A stretch of DNA of 64,000 nt from Comamonadaceae bacterium (GTDB lineage Bacteria > Pseudomonadota > Gammaproteobacteria > Burkholderiales > Burkholderiaceae_C): assembly GCA_947455145.1 (NCBI GenBank), contig CANGME010000014.1, positions 1 through 64,000 on the forward strand, read 5' to 3'. Positions 46,542-55,557 of the stretch are shown piece by piece. Position 1 is the stretch's first letter, and the number at the start of each line of letters is the position of its first letter. The notes beneath the pieces are model-generated. The model had not been told where the DNA came from. It did not search any database and saw nothing but the letters and a program-made list of their open reading frames with translations. The translations under genes and the position numbers were made by a program.

Positions 46542-46685
46542 GTGGCTACGCGAATGTCCCCCGGCCTTTGGCCTCCTCCTCGGTGGGGCGCTCAGCGCAG
46601 CGGCATCAAGGAGGAGTAGGTGGCCCTAGGCCACCACGGGGGACAGCCGCGGAGCTGAGTGCGCCGCCGAGTTGGTCCTGTACAA
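46519..46685. repeat. palindromic intergenic repeat, copy B (double, inverted)
   Basis: The left part (GTACGCCCGGACACTTGAGG, then TAAGTGGCTACGC and GTCCCCCGGCC) matches the left part of copy A at 7626. The right part, read on the other strand, gives CTCCGCGGCTGTCCCCCG and CTCCTCCTTGATGCCGCTGC, matching copy A's centre. So copy B is two elements head to head, with their CTCCTCC ends inward. It overlaps the 3' end of the CobW-family gene and fills the space to the alcohol dehydrogenase gene. No ORF is likely in it. Confidence 0.75.
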
Positions 46686-46719
46686 ACGTAAGCTCGTAAG
46701 GAGTCAAGTCTGGAGGCCT

Positions 46720-47829
46720 TCAACGCCAGGGGTCAATCGTCATGTGCACCACATCGTCGGCCCCTTGACCCACCAGCGAACGCAAGGCGTACTCGGTTTG
46801 ATCCAGACCAAAGCTGTGGGTGCTCATGTCGCGCACGTTGTGGCGGTTGCCTGCGATCAATTGCAGGGCCAACTCGACGGACTCAAAACTGTGACCGCGC
46901 ATACCTTTGACGGTGAGGAAACGGGCGATGATCATGTCGCTGTCGAACTCGGGGATTTTTTTGCGTTTGATGCCGCCCAGAATCACACGCCCACGTTTGC
47001 GTGCCAGCTGCATGGCGCTGATCACCGAGCCGGGTCCGCCCGACGCGCAGTCGATCACCAAATCAGCCATCTGGCCGTTGGTGAGATCGGCCACGGTTTC
47101 CAGTAGGTCTTGCTCACCAATGGCCACCGTGTGGTGCGCGCCTAAACGCTTGGCCATGGCCAAGCGTTTAGCGTCGGTTGGGTTGGCTAAACCGGTGACG
47201 ATTATTTTCTCAGCACCGGCCTCACGCGCTGCTACTACGCAAGACAAACCCTGCTGCCCCGGCCCTTGGATCAACACAGTTTGTCCAGGGCCAGCACCGC
47301 CTTGCAGGTAAGTCCACTCAATGCCGTTGGACATGGGCAGGGCCAGCGCTGCGTACTTGGGCTCAAGCCCTGCGGGCACTTTGTGGAACACAGTGTTCAG
47401 GTGCAGCTCTTGGTACTGGCTGTAGCCGCCCCACAGGCCGTTGCCAACGTTAACGCCAGTGGCCCCGTAGCGCAGGCCGCCCAAGCGCCAGTCGGTGGCG
47501 TTGCACAGGCGAAAGTCGCCGCTGCGGCAAAAGTCGCAGTGGCCGCAGGGCAGGTACTCTTCCAGCGCCACCAGGTCGCCTTCTTTAACGCCCCACTTCG
47601 GGCCTGCGATAGCACCCACCTGCTCCACATAGCCCACGGTTTCATGGCCGAGGATGGCCGGGCCGCGCAGCTTGGGGATGTCTTGGAAAAACATCCAATC
47701 GCTGCCGCACACACCTGTGGTTGCTACCTTGAGCAAGCCCGTGGTGGGGCTGGGCTCGGGCGTGTCAAAGGTTTGAATTTCGATGGTGTTGCCAGGCAGG
47801 GCAACGGCGGCTTTGAATGTTGTGGCCAT
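46720..47829 (-). CDS. zinc-binding medium-chain alcohol dehydrogenase
   Basis: A 369-residue MDR-family oxidoreductase. Catalytic zinc ligands: Cys in TTGVCGSDWMFF and His in GHETVGYV. The structural zinc lobe has four cysteines in CGHCDFCRSGDFRLC. The Rossmann loop is LIQGPGQQGLSCVVAA. Substrate unknown. Three bases separate it from the stop of the Rieske oxygenase gene, so both are on one transcript and the alcohol or dihydrodiol dehydrogenase step probably follows that oxygenase. Confidence 0.9.
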   Translation of the reverse strand: MATTFKAAVALPGNTIEIQTFDTPEPSPTTGLLKVATTGVCGSDWMFFQDIPKLRGPAILGHETVGYVEQVGAIAGPKWGVKEGDLVALEEYLPCGHCDFCRSGDFRLCNATDWRLGGLRYGATGVNVGNGLWGGYSQYQELHLNTVFHKVPAGLEPKYAALALPMSNGIEWTYLQGGAGPGQTVLIQGPGQQGLSCVVAAREAGAEKIIVTGLANPTDAKRLAMAKRLGAHHTVAIGEQDLLETVADLTNGQMADLVIDCASGGPGSVISAMQLARKRGRVILGGIKRKKIPEFDSDMIIARFLTVKGMRGHSFESVELALQLIAGNRHNVRDMSTHSFGLDQTEYALRSLVGQGADDVVHMTIDPWR

Positions 47830-47832
47830 TCT

Positions 47833-49119
47833 TTAGACCGACGATTGCGGCTTGCCCGGCTCGGCCCGCAAAGCGTCTTTGGCCGCTTCTTTGAAGGGCA
47901 GGTCCCGGCGCAACAGCAGGGCAACCGAGCGCACGCGTTGCACCTCGGGTTCCGTTCCAGGTGGGGGCACACCCTTTTCGGCCAGCGCTTTGGCGGCCTT
48001 GATCAGGCGGTGGCGCATCATGATGACGCCATTGTCAGTGGAGGTAAGGTTCTCTTTCGTGCGGTCTTGAATCGCGCCCATGCTCTCTTGCAGCGACGCG
48101 TCTTGCATACCAATGCCGTCGATGCCGCTGTAGCTCACACCGGACTTTTGTTTGGCCCGGTCCATCAGGTAATCGTTGGTTTTGTTTTGAATCGGGATGT
48201 AGGTGCCGGGGATGGTGCTGACGTGAATGCCCTTGCCGTCTTTCATGGCCTGCAACTCGTGGTCGCTCAAGGGACGAGTAGGGTGGTAGTCAAAGCTCCA
48301 AGCCCAGTTGTTGTGGTCGTTGATGGGCACCCAGAAATGGCCGTGCATCGGGTGGTCGCCACGCGGGGGCACCATGGTGAAGCAGGGCATGAGCCAGGGC
48401 GTGATGCGCCAGTAGTACTGGTCGTCCTCGGCATTGCGCCGCACGCCCACGTACAGGCCGCCTTCCGTGTCTTGCACATCAAACACAGGCTTCTTGTCGC
48501 TGGTGTTGTACTGGTTGCCCTTGGCCCCTTTGAAGAGCGGGTCAGAGTTCAAGCTGCCGCTGTGCAGCCAAGACACGTGGCTGGAGTCAATGCCGCCCTC
48601 CAGCGCTTGCAGCCAATTGCATTCCTGTATGCGCTTGGAGGTGTAGCTCTGGTTGGCGGGCACGGTGGCAAATTCATACTCGGGCAAGGGAGGCTGCAAC
48701 TCGGGCGGCCCCATGTAGATCCAAATCACGCCGCCACGCTCGATCAGCGGGTAGGACTTGAGTTTGATTTTTTTACAGAAACCACTCTCCACCGATTCGG
48801 ACGGCACGTCCAGGCACTGGCCGTTGATGTCGTACTTCCAGCCATGATAGGGGCAGCGAATGCCACCTTCTTCATTGCGGCCAAACCAAAGCGAGACACC
48901 CCGGTGCGCGCAAAACTCGTCGATCACACCCAGGCGCCCTTCGGTGTCGCGAAAGGCCAGCATTTTTTCGGAAAGCAACTCCAGCCGCACCGGTGCACCG
49001 TCGCGTTCAGCCACTTCTTCGGCCAAAAGGGCCGGCAACCAATAGCGCCGAAACATGTCGCCCATGGGCGTGCCCGGACCGGTTTGTGTGACGAAATCGT
49101 TCTGTTCTTTTTTCAGCAT
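47833..49119 (-). CDS. Rieske ring-hydroxylating oxygenase, alpha subunit
   Basis: A 428-residue non-haem iron oxygenase of the phthalate/vanillate-type (homomeric alpha) group. The Rieske cluster ligands are Cys70, His72, Cys89 and His92 (CAHRG and CPYHGWKYD). The mononuclear iron site is GGIDSSHVSWLH. The substrate is probably an aromatic or cyclic acid, from the family; it cannot be named. The ferredoxin gene is divergent, 110 bases from its start. No reductase gene is in the window, so electrons must come from elsewhere. Confidence 0.92.
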   Translation of the reverse strand: MLKKEQNDFVTQTGPGTPMGDMFRRYWLPALLAEEVAERDGAPVRLELLSEKMLAFRDTEGRLGVIDEFCAHRGVSLWFGRNEEGGIRCPYHGWKYDINGQCLDVPSESVESGFCKKIKLKSYPLIERGGVIWIYMGPPELQPPLPEYEFATVPANQSYTSKRIQECNWLQALEGGIDSSHVSWLHSGSLNSDPLFKGAKGNQYNTSDKKPVFDVQDTEGGLYVGVRRNAEDDQYYWRITPWLMPCFTMVPPRGDHPMHGHFWVPINDHNNWAWSFDYHPTRPLSDHELQAMKDGKGIHVSTIPGTYIPIQNKTNDYLMDRAKQKSGVSYSGIDGIGMQDASLQESMGAIQDRTKENLTSTDNGVIMMRHRLIKAAKALAEKGVPPPGTEPEVQRVRSVALLLRRDLPFKEAAKDALRAEPGKPQSSV

Positions 49120-49229
49120 GAGGGCTTCTCCAAGAGTGGTTCTTTAGTGTCCCGTATGAAGGAACGCTGTTCTTTCATTGGAAACGAGGTTATCATTTCA
49201 AGCTTGTGATTGTCAACAGGAGTTTTCAT

Positions 49230-49547
49230 ATGTCCGGTCCTTGCAAATACCTCGCCCTGTGCCAAGCGTCTGACGTGGCCCCCGGTAAGGTCATCAAGGT
49301 AGAGAAAGAGGGGCTGACGCTGGCGGTGTTCAATATCGACGGCGAATTTTTCGTCACCGATGACGCCTGCACCCACGGCCCTGGTTCGCTCTCAGAAGGT
49401 GAGGTCGATGGCGACTACGTGGAGTGTGATTTCCACAATGGTGGTTTCAACATCCGCACCGGCGAGGCCGTGGTGGCCCCTTGCATGATCCCGATCAAAA
49501 CCTACAAAGCCCTGCACGAGGCGGGTGCTATCTCTATCGAGGCCTGA
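49230..49547 (+). CDS. Rieske [2Fe-2S] ferredoxin
   Basis: A 105-residue Rieske ferredoxin of the type that passes electrons to ring-hydroxylating oxygenases. Ligands: Cys47 and His49 (CTHGPGSLSEGEV), Cys66 and His69 (CDFHNGGFN). ATG 49230 has ACAGGAG in front; an upstream in-frame start would lack one. Divergent from the oxygenase gene, so both can be switched together. Confidence 0.93.
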   Translation: MSGPCKYLALCQASDVAPGKVIKVEKEGLTLAVFNIDGEFFVTDDACTHGPGSLSEGEVDGDYVECDFHNGGFNIRTGEAVVAPCMIPIKTYKALHEAGAISIEA

Positions 49548-49565
49548 AACGGCGCGCATTCCTGA

Positions 49566-50543
49566 TTAGTCGGATTTGATATTCCTGACCATCGGCGTCC
49601 ACCGATTGATCTCATCGCTAAAGAACTGGTTCACGCGAGCCACATCCCAGTCAAAAGTTTCCATCGATGTTTTAGCGAGTTGCTCTTGCGCATGCGGCGA
49701 ATTCATGGTCTTGCGCACCGCTACGTTAATACGGTTCACCAAGGTAGGTGACATACCTGCCGGGCCTGACAAAGAAAACCATGTAACCGACGTAAGCTTG
49801 GGATAGCCCAGTTCAGCAAACGTTGGCACATTTGGAAAATCAGGCAGACGCTTACTGGCCGATATGGCCAAAGCACGCAGGCGCCCCGATTGAATATGCG
49901 TGCTGGCTGTACTGAGGGTAGTAAACGAAGCGGGAATGTGTCCCGCTACTAAGTCTGCGACTGCAGGCGCGGCACCCTTGTAGGCAACGTGCACCATGGG
50001 AGTTTTTGTCAGTACTTCAAAGCTTTCCCCAATCAGATAGCCGTGAGTGCCCTTGCCTGGGGAGCCCCAGCTTATGCCTGCTGGATTGCGTTTTGCGTAC
50101 TCCAGAAAACTCTTGATATCGGTGATGGGTAAGTCCGCATTGACCGCAAGCACAATTGGCGGCCCACCGAGGATGGCTATGTGGGTGAAGTCCTTCATTG
50201 GGTCAAAGGCCTTGGGATTGTCTGCTGGTGCAATCACATGTGAGCCTACGCCAGAGACCACTAGGTTGTAGCCATCGGGCGCGGTCTTTGCCACCTGTTG
50301 TGAACCAATCACACCGCCAGCGCCCCCCTTGTTCTCAATCACAAAGGGCTGCTTGAACGTCTCGGCTAATCCCAAGGCAGCTAGGCGTCCCAAGGTGTCA
50401 GAGCTGCCACCAGCAGCGTAAGGCACCACGACTTTCACCGCGCGCTGTGGCCAGCTAGCATCTTGCGCGTGCAGCAACGCTGGGGTGACCATCAGACCGA
50501 GACACGAAAAAGTCAGTGAAGTTAAAAAGCGATATTGAAGCAT
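49566..50543 (-). CDS. Bug/TctC periplasmic binding protein
   Basis: A 325-residue Bug protein. The signal peptide runs to LLHAQ (FLTSLTFSCLGLMVTPALLHA). WPQRAVKVVVPYAAGGSSDT, NKGGAGGVIGSQQVAKTAPDGY and the late LSGPAGMSP are typical. ATG 50543 has GAGGATC before it. It converges with the ferredoxin gene and is divergent from the dehydrogenase gene. In this setting it may bind the substrate of the oxygenase or of the dehydrogenase. Confidence 0.9.
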   Translation of the reverse strand: MLQYRFLTSLTFSCLGLMVTPALLHAQDASWPQRAVKVVVPYAAGGSSDTLGRLAALGLAETFKQPFVIENKGGAGGVIGSQQVAKTAPDGYNLVVSGVGSHVIAPADNPKAFDPMKDFTHIAILGGPPIVLAVNADLPITDIKSFLEYAKRNPAGISWGSPGKGTHGYLIGESFEVLTKTPMVHVAYKGAAPAVADLVAGHIPASFTTLSTASTHIQSGRLRALAISASKRLPDFPNVPTFAELGYPKLTSVTWFSLSGPAGMSPTLVNRINVAVRKTMNSPHAQEQLAKTSMETFDWDVARVNQFFSDEINRWTPMVRNIKSD

Positions 50544-50604
50544 GTGATCCTCGAAAAAAACGCGGTTAGAGTCCTGCATTATTCCCAACTTTTAAGGAGC
50601 CCCT

Positions 50605-51672
50605 GTGAAGACTTACAAAATCGCCTGCATTCCTGGCGACGGTATCGGTAAAGAAGTAGTGCCTGCGGGCCAAACCGTGCTGGCCGCATTGGCCAAGACC
50701 GATGGCAGCTTTAATTTTGATTTCGAGAGCTTCGGCTGGGGCGGTGACTGGTACCGCGCCCACGGCGAGATGATGCCCGCCGACGGCCTGGAGCCGCTGC
50801 GAAACAAGGACGCGATTCTGTTCGGTTCTGCCGGTGACCCGCACATCCCCGACCACATCACGCTGTGGGGTTTGCGCTTGAAGATTTGCCAGGGCTTCGA
50901 TCAGTACGCCAACGTGAGGCCCACGCGCATCTTGCCAGGCATTGACGGCCCATTGAAAAACTGCAAACCCGAAGACCTCAACTGGGTCATCGTGCGTGAA
51001 AACACAGAGGGTGAATACTCTGGCATAGGCGGCCGAGCACACCAAGGTCACCCGATTGAAGTGGCCACCGATGTGAGCATGATGACCCGCGTGGGCGTTG
51101 AGCGCGTGATGCGCTTCGCCTTCAAGCTGGCCCAGTCGCGCCCACGCAAGCTGCTCACCGTCGTCACCAAATCCAACGCACAGCGCCACGCCATGGTGAT
51201 GTGGGACGAGATAGCTTTGCAAATCAGCAAAGAGTTCCCCGGCGTGACGTGGGACAAAATTTTGGTCGACGCCTGCACCGACCGCATGGTCAACCGCCCC
51301 GCATCGCTAGACACTTTGGTGGCCACCAACCTGCATGCCGACGTGCTCAGCGACTTGGCTGCCGCACTGGCCGGTAGCTTAGGGATAGCCCCCACCGGCA
51401 ACGTCAATCCCGAACGCATTTACCCCAGCATGTTCGAGCCTATCCACGGTTCGGCCTTCGACATCATGGGCAAGGGGCTGGCCAACCCGATTGGGACGTT
51501 CTGGTCTTGCGTGATGATGTTGGAGCATCTGGGTGAGCCTGTGGCTGCGGCTAAGTTGATGGCGGCGATTGAGGCTGTTACGGCGGACAAGTCTTTGCAT
51601 ACTGCGGACTTGGGTGGCACGGCGACTATGGATCAGGTCACGGCTGCTGTTTGTTCTCGTATCTCGCTTTGA
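50605..51672 (+). CDS. tartrate dehydrogenase-like isocitrate/isopropylmalate dehydrogenase family enzyme
   Basis: A 355-residue NAD-dependent beta-decarboxylating dehydrogenase. IACIPGDGIGKEVVPAG, the RENTEGEYSGIGGR loop and NLHADVLSDLAAALAGSLG, FEPIHGSAFD are family marks. The FGSAGDPHIPDH and QYANVRPTRILPG stretches fit the tartrate/malate subgroup (TtuC/YeaU) better than LeuB. It could act on tartrate, malate or a ring-fission acid. AAGGAG lies before the ATG. It is divergent from the Bug gene, a common pairing. Confidence 0.88.
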   Translation: MKTYKIACIPGDGIGKEVVPAGQTVLAALAKTDGSFNFDFESFGWGGDWYRAHGEMMPADGLEPLRNKDAILFGSAGDPHIPDHITLWGLRLKICQGFDQYANVRPTRILPGIDGPLKNCKPEDLNWVIVRENTEGEYSGIGGRAHQGHPIEVATDVSMMTRVGVERVMRFAFKLAQSRPRKLLTVVTKSNAQRHAMVMWDEIALQISKEFPGVTWDKILVDACTDRMVNRPASLDTLVATNLHADVLSDLAAALAGSLGIAPTGNVNPERIYPSMFEPIHGSAFDIMGKGLANPIGTFWSCVMMLEHLGEPVAAAKLMAAIEAVTADKSLHTADLGGTATMDQVTAAVCSRISL

Positions 51673-51734
51673 CGGTTTAAGACCAAGTCCGCTTGGTTTG
51701 TGTTCTGCCTTGGTCGCGAGTCACCGCCCTCGCT

Positions 51735-51810
51735 GCACGATTGGGCTTGCCTCGCCCGACCGATTTGTGGTACCCCACCATAAGGGCGGGCGAGGCAAGC
51801 CCAATCGTGC
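51735..51810. repeat. 24-base perfect inverted repeat
   Basis: Bases 51735-51758 and 51787-51810 are exact reverse complements (GCACGATTGGGCTTGCCTCG and four more bases). The 28-base loop holds a second small stem, GTGG-TACC-CCAC. It lies in the spacer between the dehydrogenase and the next Bug gene. There is no T run, so it is not a standard terminator. A mobile palindromic element or cruciform site is possible. Confidence 0.8.
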
Positions 51811-51908
51811 GTACCCACGAAGTCTGACGCAGCGCTCTTAGGGTATTCCTATCCTCACTGAGGCCAATGATCAGTTCAAAATAGCGACTTCAACCCGAGA
51901 CAAAAGCC

Positions 51909-52856
51909 ATGAAAAAACTGCTCTCAACCCTGCTCCTAGCGCTGCTGGCCCCCATGGCCCAAGCCCAAACCTGCCCCGACAAAAACCTGCTCTACTGGCA
52001 AGCCTTCCCCCCAGGCGGTGAGTCCGACTTGTCCGCACGACACCAGCAAATCATCCTGAAGAAAAAATGCGCTGCTATTGACACCATCATCCAGTACAAA
52101 GCCGGTGCGGGCGGTGGGCTCATGTGGGGGCAAATGAACCAGTTGCCCGGTGACGGCAACAACGTCGTCGGCGTTAACCTGCCGCACATCGTGTTTCAGC
52201 CACTTGAAGGCCAGGTGCAATACAAAACGGACGACATCACACCAGTGTTCTGGTTCCACTACACGCCCGACATCTTGGTCGTGCCCGAGCAAAGCCCCAT
52301 CAAAACCTTTGCTGACTTCGTGAAAGCCGCCAAGGCCGAACCCGGCAAACTCAGTTTGGGTGGCTCAGGCCTGAACTCGGCCAACCACGCCGCACATGAA
52401 CGCTTGAACGCGGCCTTTGGCGTCAAAACCAACTACATCCCCTTCAAAGGCACGGGCGACATGGCCACCGCTGTGATGGGTGCACAGGTGAGCGGTGCTA
52501 TCACCTACACCGCCTTTGCCATCAACAACAAAACCCGCATCCGCCCGCTCGCCGTGGCCATGGAAAAACGCCACCCGCTCATGCCTGATGTGCCCACCTT
52601 CAAAGAGCTGGGCGTGGACTGGGTGGATGGCGCTTACCGCGGCATTGGTGTGCCCAAATCCACCCCGCCCGAAACGCGCAAACGCATCTCCGATATGTGG
52701 CTGGCGCTGAACAACGATGCCGAGATGAAAGAGCTGGCGGCCAAGAGCGGCTTTGAGCTGGTCAACATCGGCACGGAGCAGATGGATGCTTTCATGAAAG
52801 AAAAAACCAAGCTCTACATCGAAGGCGCGCAACGCTTGGGGCTGGGTAAGAAGTAA
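51909..52856 (+). CDS. Bug/TctC-like periplasmic binding protein
   Basis: A 315-residue exported protein with signal peptide LLSTLLLALLAPMAQAQ. It is a divergent Bug member: the first mature residues are TCPDKNLLYWQAFPPGGESD instead of the usual YPNKPI block, and Cys residues (in TCPDK and KKKCAAID) could form a disulphide. YKAGAGGGLMWGQMN and ITYTAFAIN are recognisable. It lies downstream of the dehydrogenase gene beyond the inverted repeat. The ligand is unknown. Confidence 0.85.
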   Translation: MKKLLSTLLLALLAPMAQAQTCPDKNLLYWQAFPPGGESDLSARHQQIILKKKCAAIDTIIQYKAGAGGGLMWGQMNQLPGDGNNVVGVNLPHIVFQPLEGQVQYKTDDITPVFWFHYTPDILVVPEQSPIKTFADFVKAAKAEPGKLSLGGSGLNSANHAAHERLNAAFGVKTNYIPFKGTGDMATAVMGAQVSGAITYTAFAINNKTRIRPLAVAMEKRHPLMPDVPTFKELGVDWVDGAYRGIGVPKSTPPETRKRISDMWLALNNDAEMKELAAKSGFELVNIGTEQMDAFMKEKTKLYIEGAQRLGLGKK

Positions 52857-53026
52857 CGGGAAAACTGGTGAGGGTTCTTGAAGAACGTGTCACGCCAGAG
52901 CGTTGAGATTTATTTTTGTTGAGGCTGTAAGAAAGTGCTGGTTGAGGCGACTCATACCTACAAGATGGCACGAACGATGTGCTGAATTGTGACGAACCTT
53001 TATCCAACTTTCTTCAGGAGATTGAA

Positions 53027-53335
53027 ATGACCTCAACAACGACACGCCTCGCATCCGCCGCCGCTTTGACACTCGCACTGGGCGCAGCGCTGACCCTGGC
53101 CAGCGCCCCGGTGTCTGCTCAAATGGCCGACAATGAAAAATGCTTTGGCGTCGCCCTCAAAGGCAAAAACGATTGCGCTGCCGGTGCAGGCACTACTTGC
53201 GCAGGCACGTCCAAAGTCGATCACCAAGGCAACGCCTGGAAGATGGTGCCCAAAGGCACGTGCGCGAAAACTGCTTCTCCCAAGTCACCCACCGGCATGG
53301 GTCAGCTCATGGCCTTCAAAGAAAAAATGGCTTGA
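53027..53335 (+). CDS. bufA1: bufferin precursor BufA1 (DUF2282)
   Basis: A 102-residue peptide with an N-terminal Sec signal (to about VSAQ, residue 32) and a DUF2282 core. Four cysteines lie at 39, 50, 58 and 79: [26 protein letters not shown] and VPKGTC, with the family block [11 protein letters not shown]. In bufferins an MNIO enzyme oxidises core cysteines to thiooxazole-type groups, and the exported product binds copper. ATG 53027 has CAGGAG six bases upstream; an earlier in-frame start lacks one. First gene of bufA1-bufB-bufC-bufD. Confidence 0.93.
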   Translation: MTSTTTRLASAAALTLALGAALTLASAPVSAQMADNEKCFGVALKGKNDCAAGAGTTCAGTSKVDHQGNAWKMVPKGTCAKTASPKSPTGMGQLMAFKEKMA

Positions 53336-53364
53336 TCGTTTTCTGACATCAACCCGCACTTCAG

Positions 53365-54255
53365 ATGAGCCGCGCCGTGTCCCACTGGCCCAGCTCACCC
53401 ACACTGCCCACACGGGCCGGTGTGGGTCTGAAGTCTTGCCACTTTGTTGAAATTTTTGAGACAACACCCGACATCGGATTCTTCGAAATCCATGCCGAGA
53501 ACTACCTTGTAGACGGTGGCCCGTTCCATCACTACCTCACCCGCATTCGTGAGCACTACCCGCTGTCAATACACGGCGTGGCGCTCTCCATAGGTGCCGA
53601 TGCGCCGTTAGATATTGAGCACCTGCAGGCCTTAAAGCAACTGCTAGACCGCTACCAACCCCAATCCTTTTCTGAGCACCTGGCCTGGTCCACGCATGGC
53701 GACATTTTTTTAAATGACCTGCTGCCCTTGCCCTACACCGCGCTCACTTTGCAGCGCGTGTGTGAGCACATTGACCAAGTGCAGACCCACCTGCAACGCC
53801 GCATGCTGCTGGAGAACCCGGCCACCTACGTCGAGTTTGCCGAATCCGCCATGGACGAGGCTCACTTCATCAGCGAGGTGATTCGGCGCACCGGCTGCGG
53901 CCTGCTGCTGGACGTCAACAACATCCATGTCTCTTGCGCCAATCACGGGCGCGACCCGCACGCGTACCTGCGTGCTCTGCCGCTGGATCATGTGAGCGAG
54001 ATTCATCTGGCGGGCTTTGCCGAGCAGGCCGACAGCTTGGGCGCGCCTTTGCTCATTGACAGCCACGGCGCACCCGTGAGCGATGCCGTGTGGGATCTGT
54101 ACGCTGACGCATTGAGCCTCACCGGCCCTATCGCCACCTTGATCGAGAGGGACAACGACGTACCCGCCTTCGATGTTTTGCTGCAAGAAGCCGCCATCGC
54201 AGACCTGCAATTGCAGTCCATATCGGTAGCAACAACATCGGTGGGTGCAACATGA
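53365..54255 (+). CDS. bufB: MNIO-family RiPP-modifying enzyme BufB (DUF692)
   Basis: A 296-residue multinuclear non-haem iron oxidase. The TIM-barrel metal ligands of the family can be picked out: [62 protein letters not shown] and [10 protein letters not shown]. It would modify cysteines of BufA1. It starts 29 bases after bufA1 and overlaps bufC by ATGA. Confidence 0.93.
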   Translation: MSRAVSHWPSSPTLPTRAGVGLKSCHFVEIFETTPDIGFFEIHAENYLVDGGPFHHYLTRIREHYPLSIHGVALSIGADAPLDIEHLQALKQLLDRYQPQSFSEHLAWSTHGDIFLNDLLPLPYTALTLQRVCEHIDQVQTHLQRRMLLENPATYVEFAESAMDEAHFISEVIRRTGCGLLLDVNNIHVSCANHGRDPHAYLRALPLDHVSEIHLAGFAEQADSLGAPLLIDSHGAPVSDAVWDLYADALSLTGPIATLIERDNDVPAFDVLLQEAAIADLQLQSISVATTSVGAT

Positions 54256-55007
54256 GCCCGCAAGCTGTCTTCGCCAGCGCCTTGACCAACCCCGCCCAAG
54301 CCTGCCCACCGGGCCTGACGAGTTGGAACCACTCCGACGTGGCTCAGCGCTTTTCGGTCTATCGCAACAACGTCATGGCCTCTTTGGTGGACGCGCTGGC
54401 GGATACCTTCGCGGTAACGCAAGAACTCGTCGGCACTGAGTTTTTCCGCGCCATGGCCCAGGTGTTTGTGCAAAACCACCCACCGCATACACGGGTGCTG
54501 ACCTGGTACGGCCAGCACTTCCCCGACTTCATTGCAGGCTTCGCGCCTGCCGCCTCGCTGCCCTATTTGCCCGACGTGGCGCGGCTGGAGATGCTGCGTG
54601 TGCGCAGCTACCACGCCGCCGACGTCGTGCCCATAGATGCCGCAACCTTGACCCGCGCGCTGGCCGACCCCGCCGCACTGGATCGGCTCACCCTGGTACT
54701 GCACCCGAGTGTTCACGTCCTCGCATCGCCCTACGCTGTCTATTCCTTATGGGCTGCGCATCAAGGCGCCATGGCCATTGAGAGTGTGGACACGATGCAG
54801 GCCGAATCGGTCTTGATTTACCGCCACGGCCAAGACGTTCTTACACAAGCCATCGAGCCCGCGCAGCATTGTTTTGTGCAACAGCTTCAAGCGGGTCAAC
54901 CACTGGCGCAAGCGGCCGCTGAGGCTGCTGAGCTGGATCTTGATTTCGACTTTCCCGCTATTTTTTCCACACTAATCCGCCAGCAACTGATCACCCGAAT
55001 CGAATAA
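54252..55007 (+). CDS. bufC: BufC, DUF2063 partner of the MNIO enzyme
   Basis: A 251-residue protein of the DUF2063 (putative DNA-binding) family, in fact the RiPP-recognition partner that presents the precursor to the MNIO enzyme. The N-terminus has the typical [16 protein letters not shown] and [19 protein letters not shown], then [21 protein letters not shown]. It is translationally coupled to bufB. Confidence 0.9.
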   Translation: MSPQAVFASALTNPAQACPPGLTSWNHSDVAQRFSVYRNNVMASLVDALADTFAVTQELVGTEFFRAMAQVFVQNHPPHTRVLTWYGQHFPDFIAGFAPAASLPYLPDVARLEMLRVRSYHAADVVPIDAATLTRALADPAALDRLTLVLHPSVHVLASPYAVYSLWAAHQGAMAIESVDTMQAESVLIYRHGQDVLTQAIEPAQHCFVQQLQAGQPLAQAAAEAAELDLDFDFPAIFSTLIRQQLITRIE

Positions 55008-55019
55008 GGAGAGACCCTC

Positions 55020-55520
55020 ATGACAACACCCACTGGCACCACTACCCTCGCGGGCCTGACCCGCAGCTTCATCAGGCTGTGCAGCTTTATCCCCGATTCA
55101 CTCATCGCCTTCATCGCCCGCTTCTCCATCGCCGCCGTGTTCTGGAAGTCTGGGCAAACCAAAGTTGAAGGCTTCGCCATCGACATCGTCGGTGGTGAAT
55201 TCAGTCTGGGCTGGCCGCGCTTGGCGGACGGCACGGTGGCGCTGTTCAAAGAGGAGTACCACCTGCCACTTATCGCCCCCGAGATCGCCGCGCCCATGGC
55301 TGCGTTTGCAGAGCACTTCTTCCCGGTGCTGATTTTGTTCGGCCTGGCCACGCGCTTTTCAGCCTTGGCCCTGTTGGGCATGACGGCGGTGATCCAACTG
55401 CTGGTGTACCCTGGCGCGTATCCCACGCATGGCGTGTGGGCGGCTGTGCTGCTGTACCTGGTGGCGCATGGGCCGGGGAAGGTTTCTATTGACCACTGGA
55501 TGGCCCGGCGAGGTGGGTGA
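55020..55520 (+). CDS. bufD: DoxX-family membrane protein BufD
   Basis: A 166-residue protein with four membrane segments, including LIAFIARFSIAAVFWKSGQT, FFPVLILFGLATRFSALALL and WAAVLLYLVAHGPG. Family DoxX. In bufferin operons it closes the set, with an unproved role. It starts 12 bases after bufC with AAGGAGAG in front. Confidence 0.9.
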   Translation: MTTPTGTTTLAGLTRSFIRLCSFIPDSLIAFIARFSIAAVFWKSGQTKVEGFAIDIVGGEFSLGWPRLADGTVALFKEEYHLPLIAPEIAAPMAAFAEHFFPVLILFGLATRFSALALLGMTAVIQLLVYPGAYPTHGVWAAVLLYLVAHGPGKVSIDHWMARRGG

Positions 55521-55557
55521 ATGTTGCGCAAATCAATGACCAATGTCGTTGATGTAA

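Noticed and set aside
47266-49209. 647-codon plus-strand ORF
   Set aside because: Exact antisense of the zinc dehydrogenase and Rieske oxygenase genes, which carry all their motifs; open only because of GC-rich codon use.
52857-53026. Search for the ECF motif upstream of bufA1
   Set aside because: No GAATCC with CGTA at 16 bases is present; the only ATCC lies too close to the start codon.
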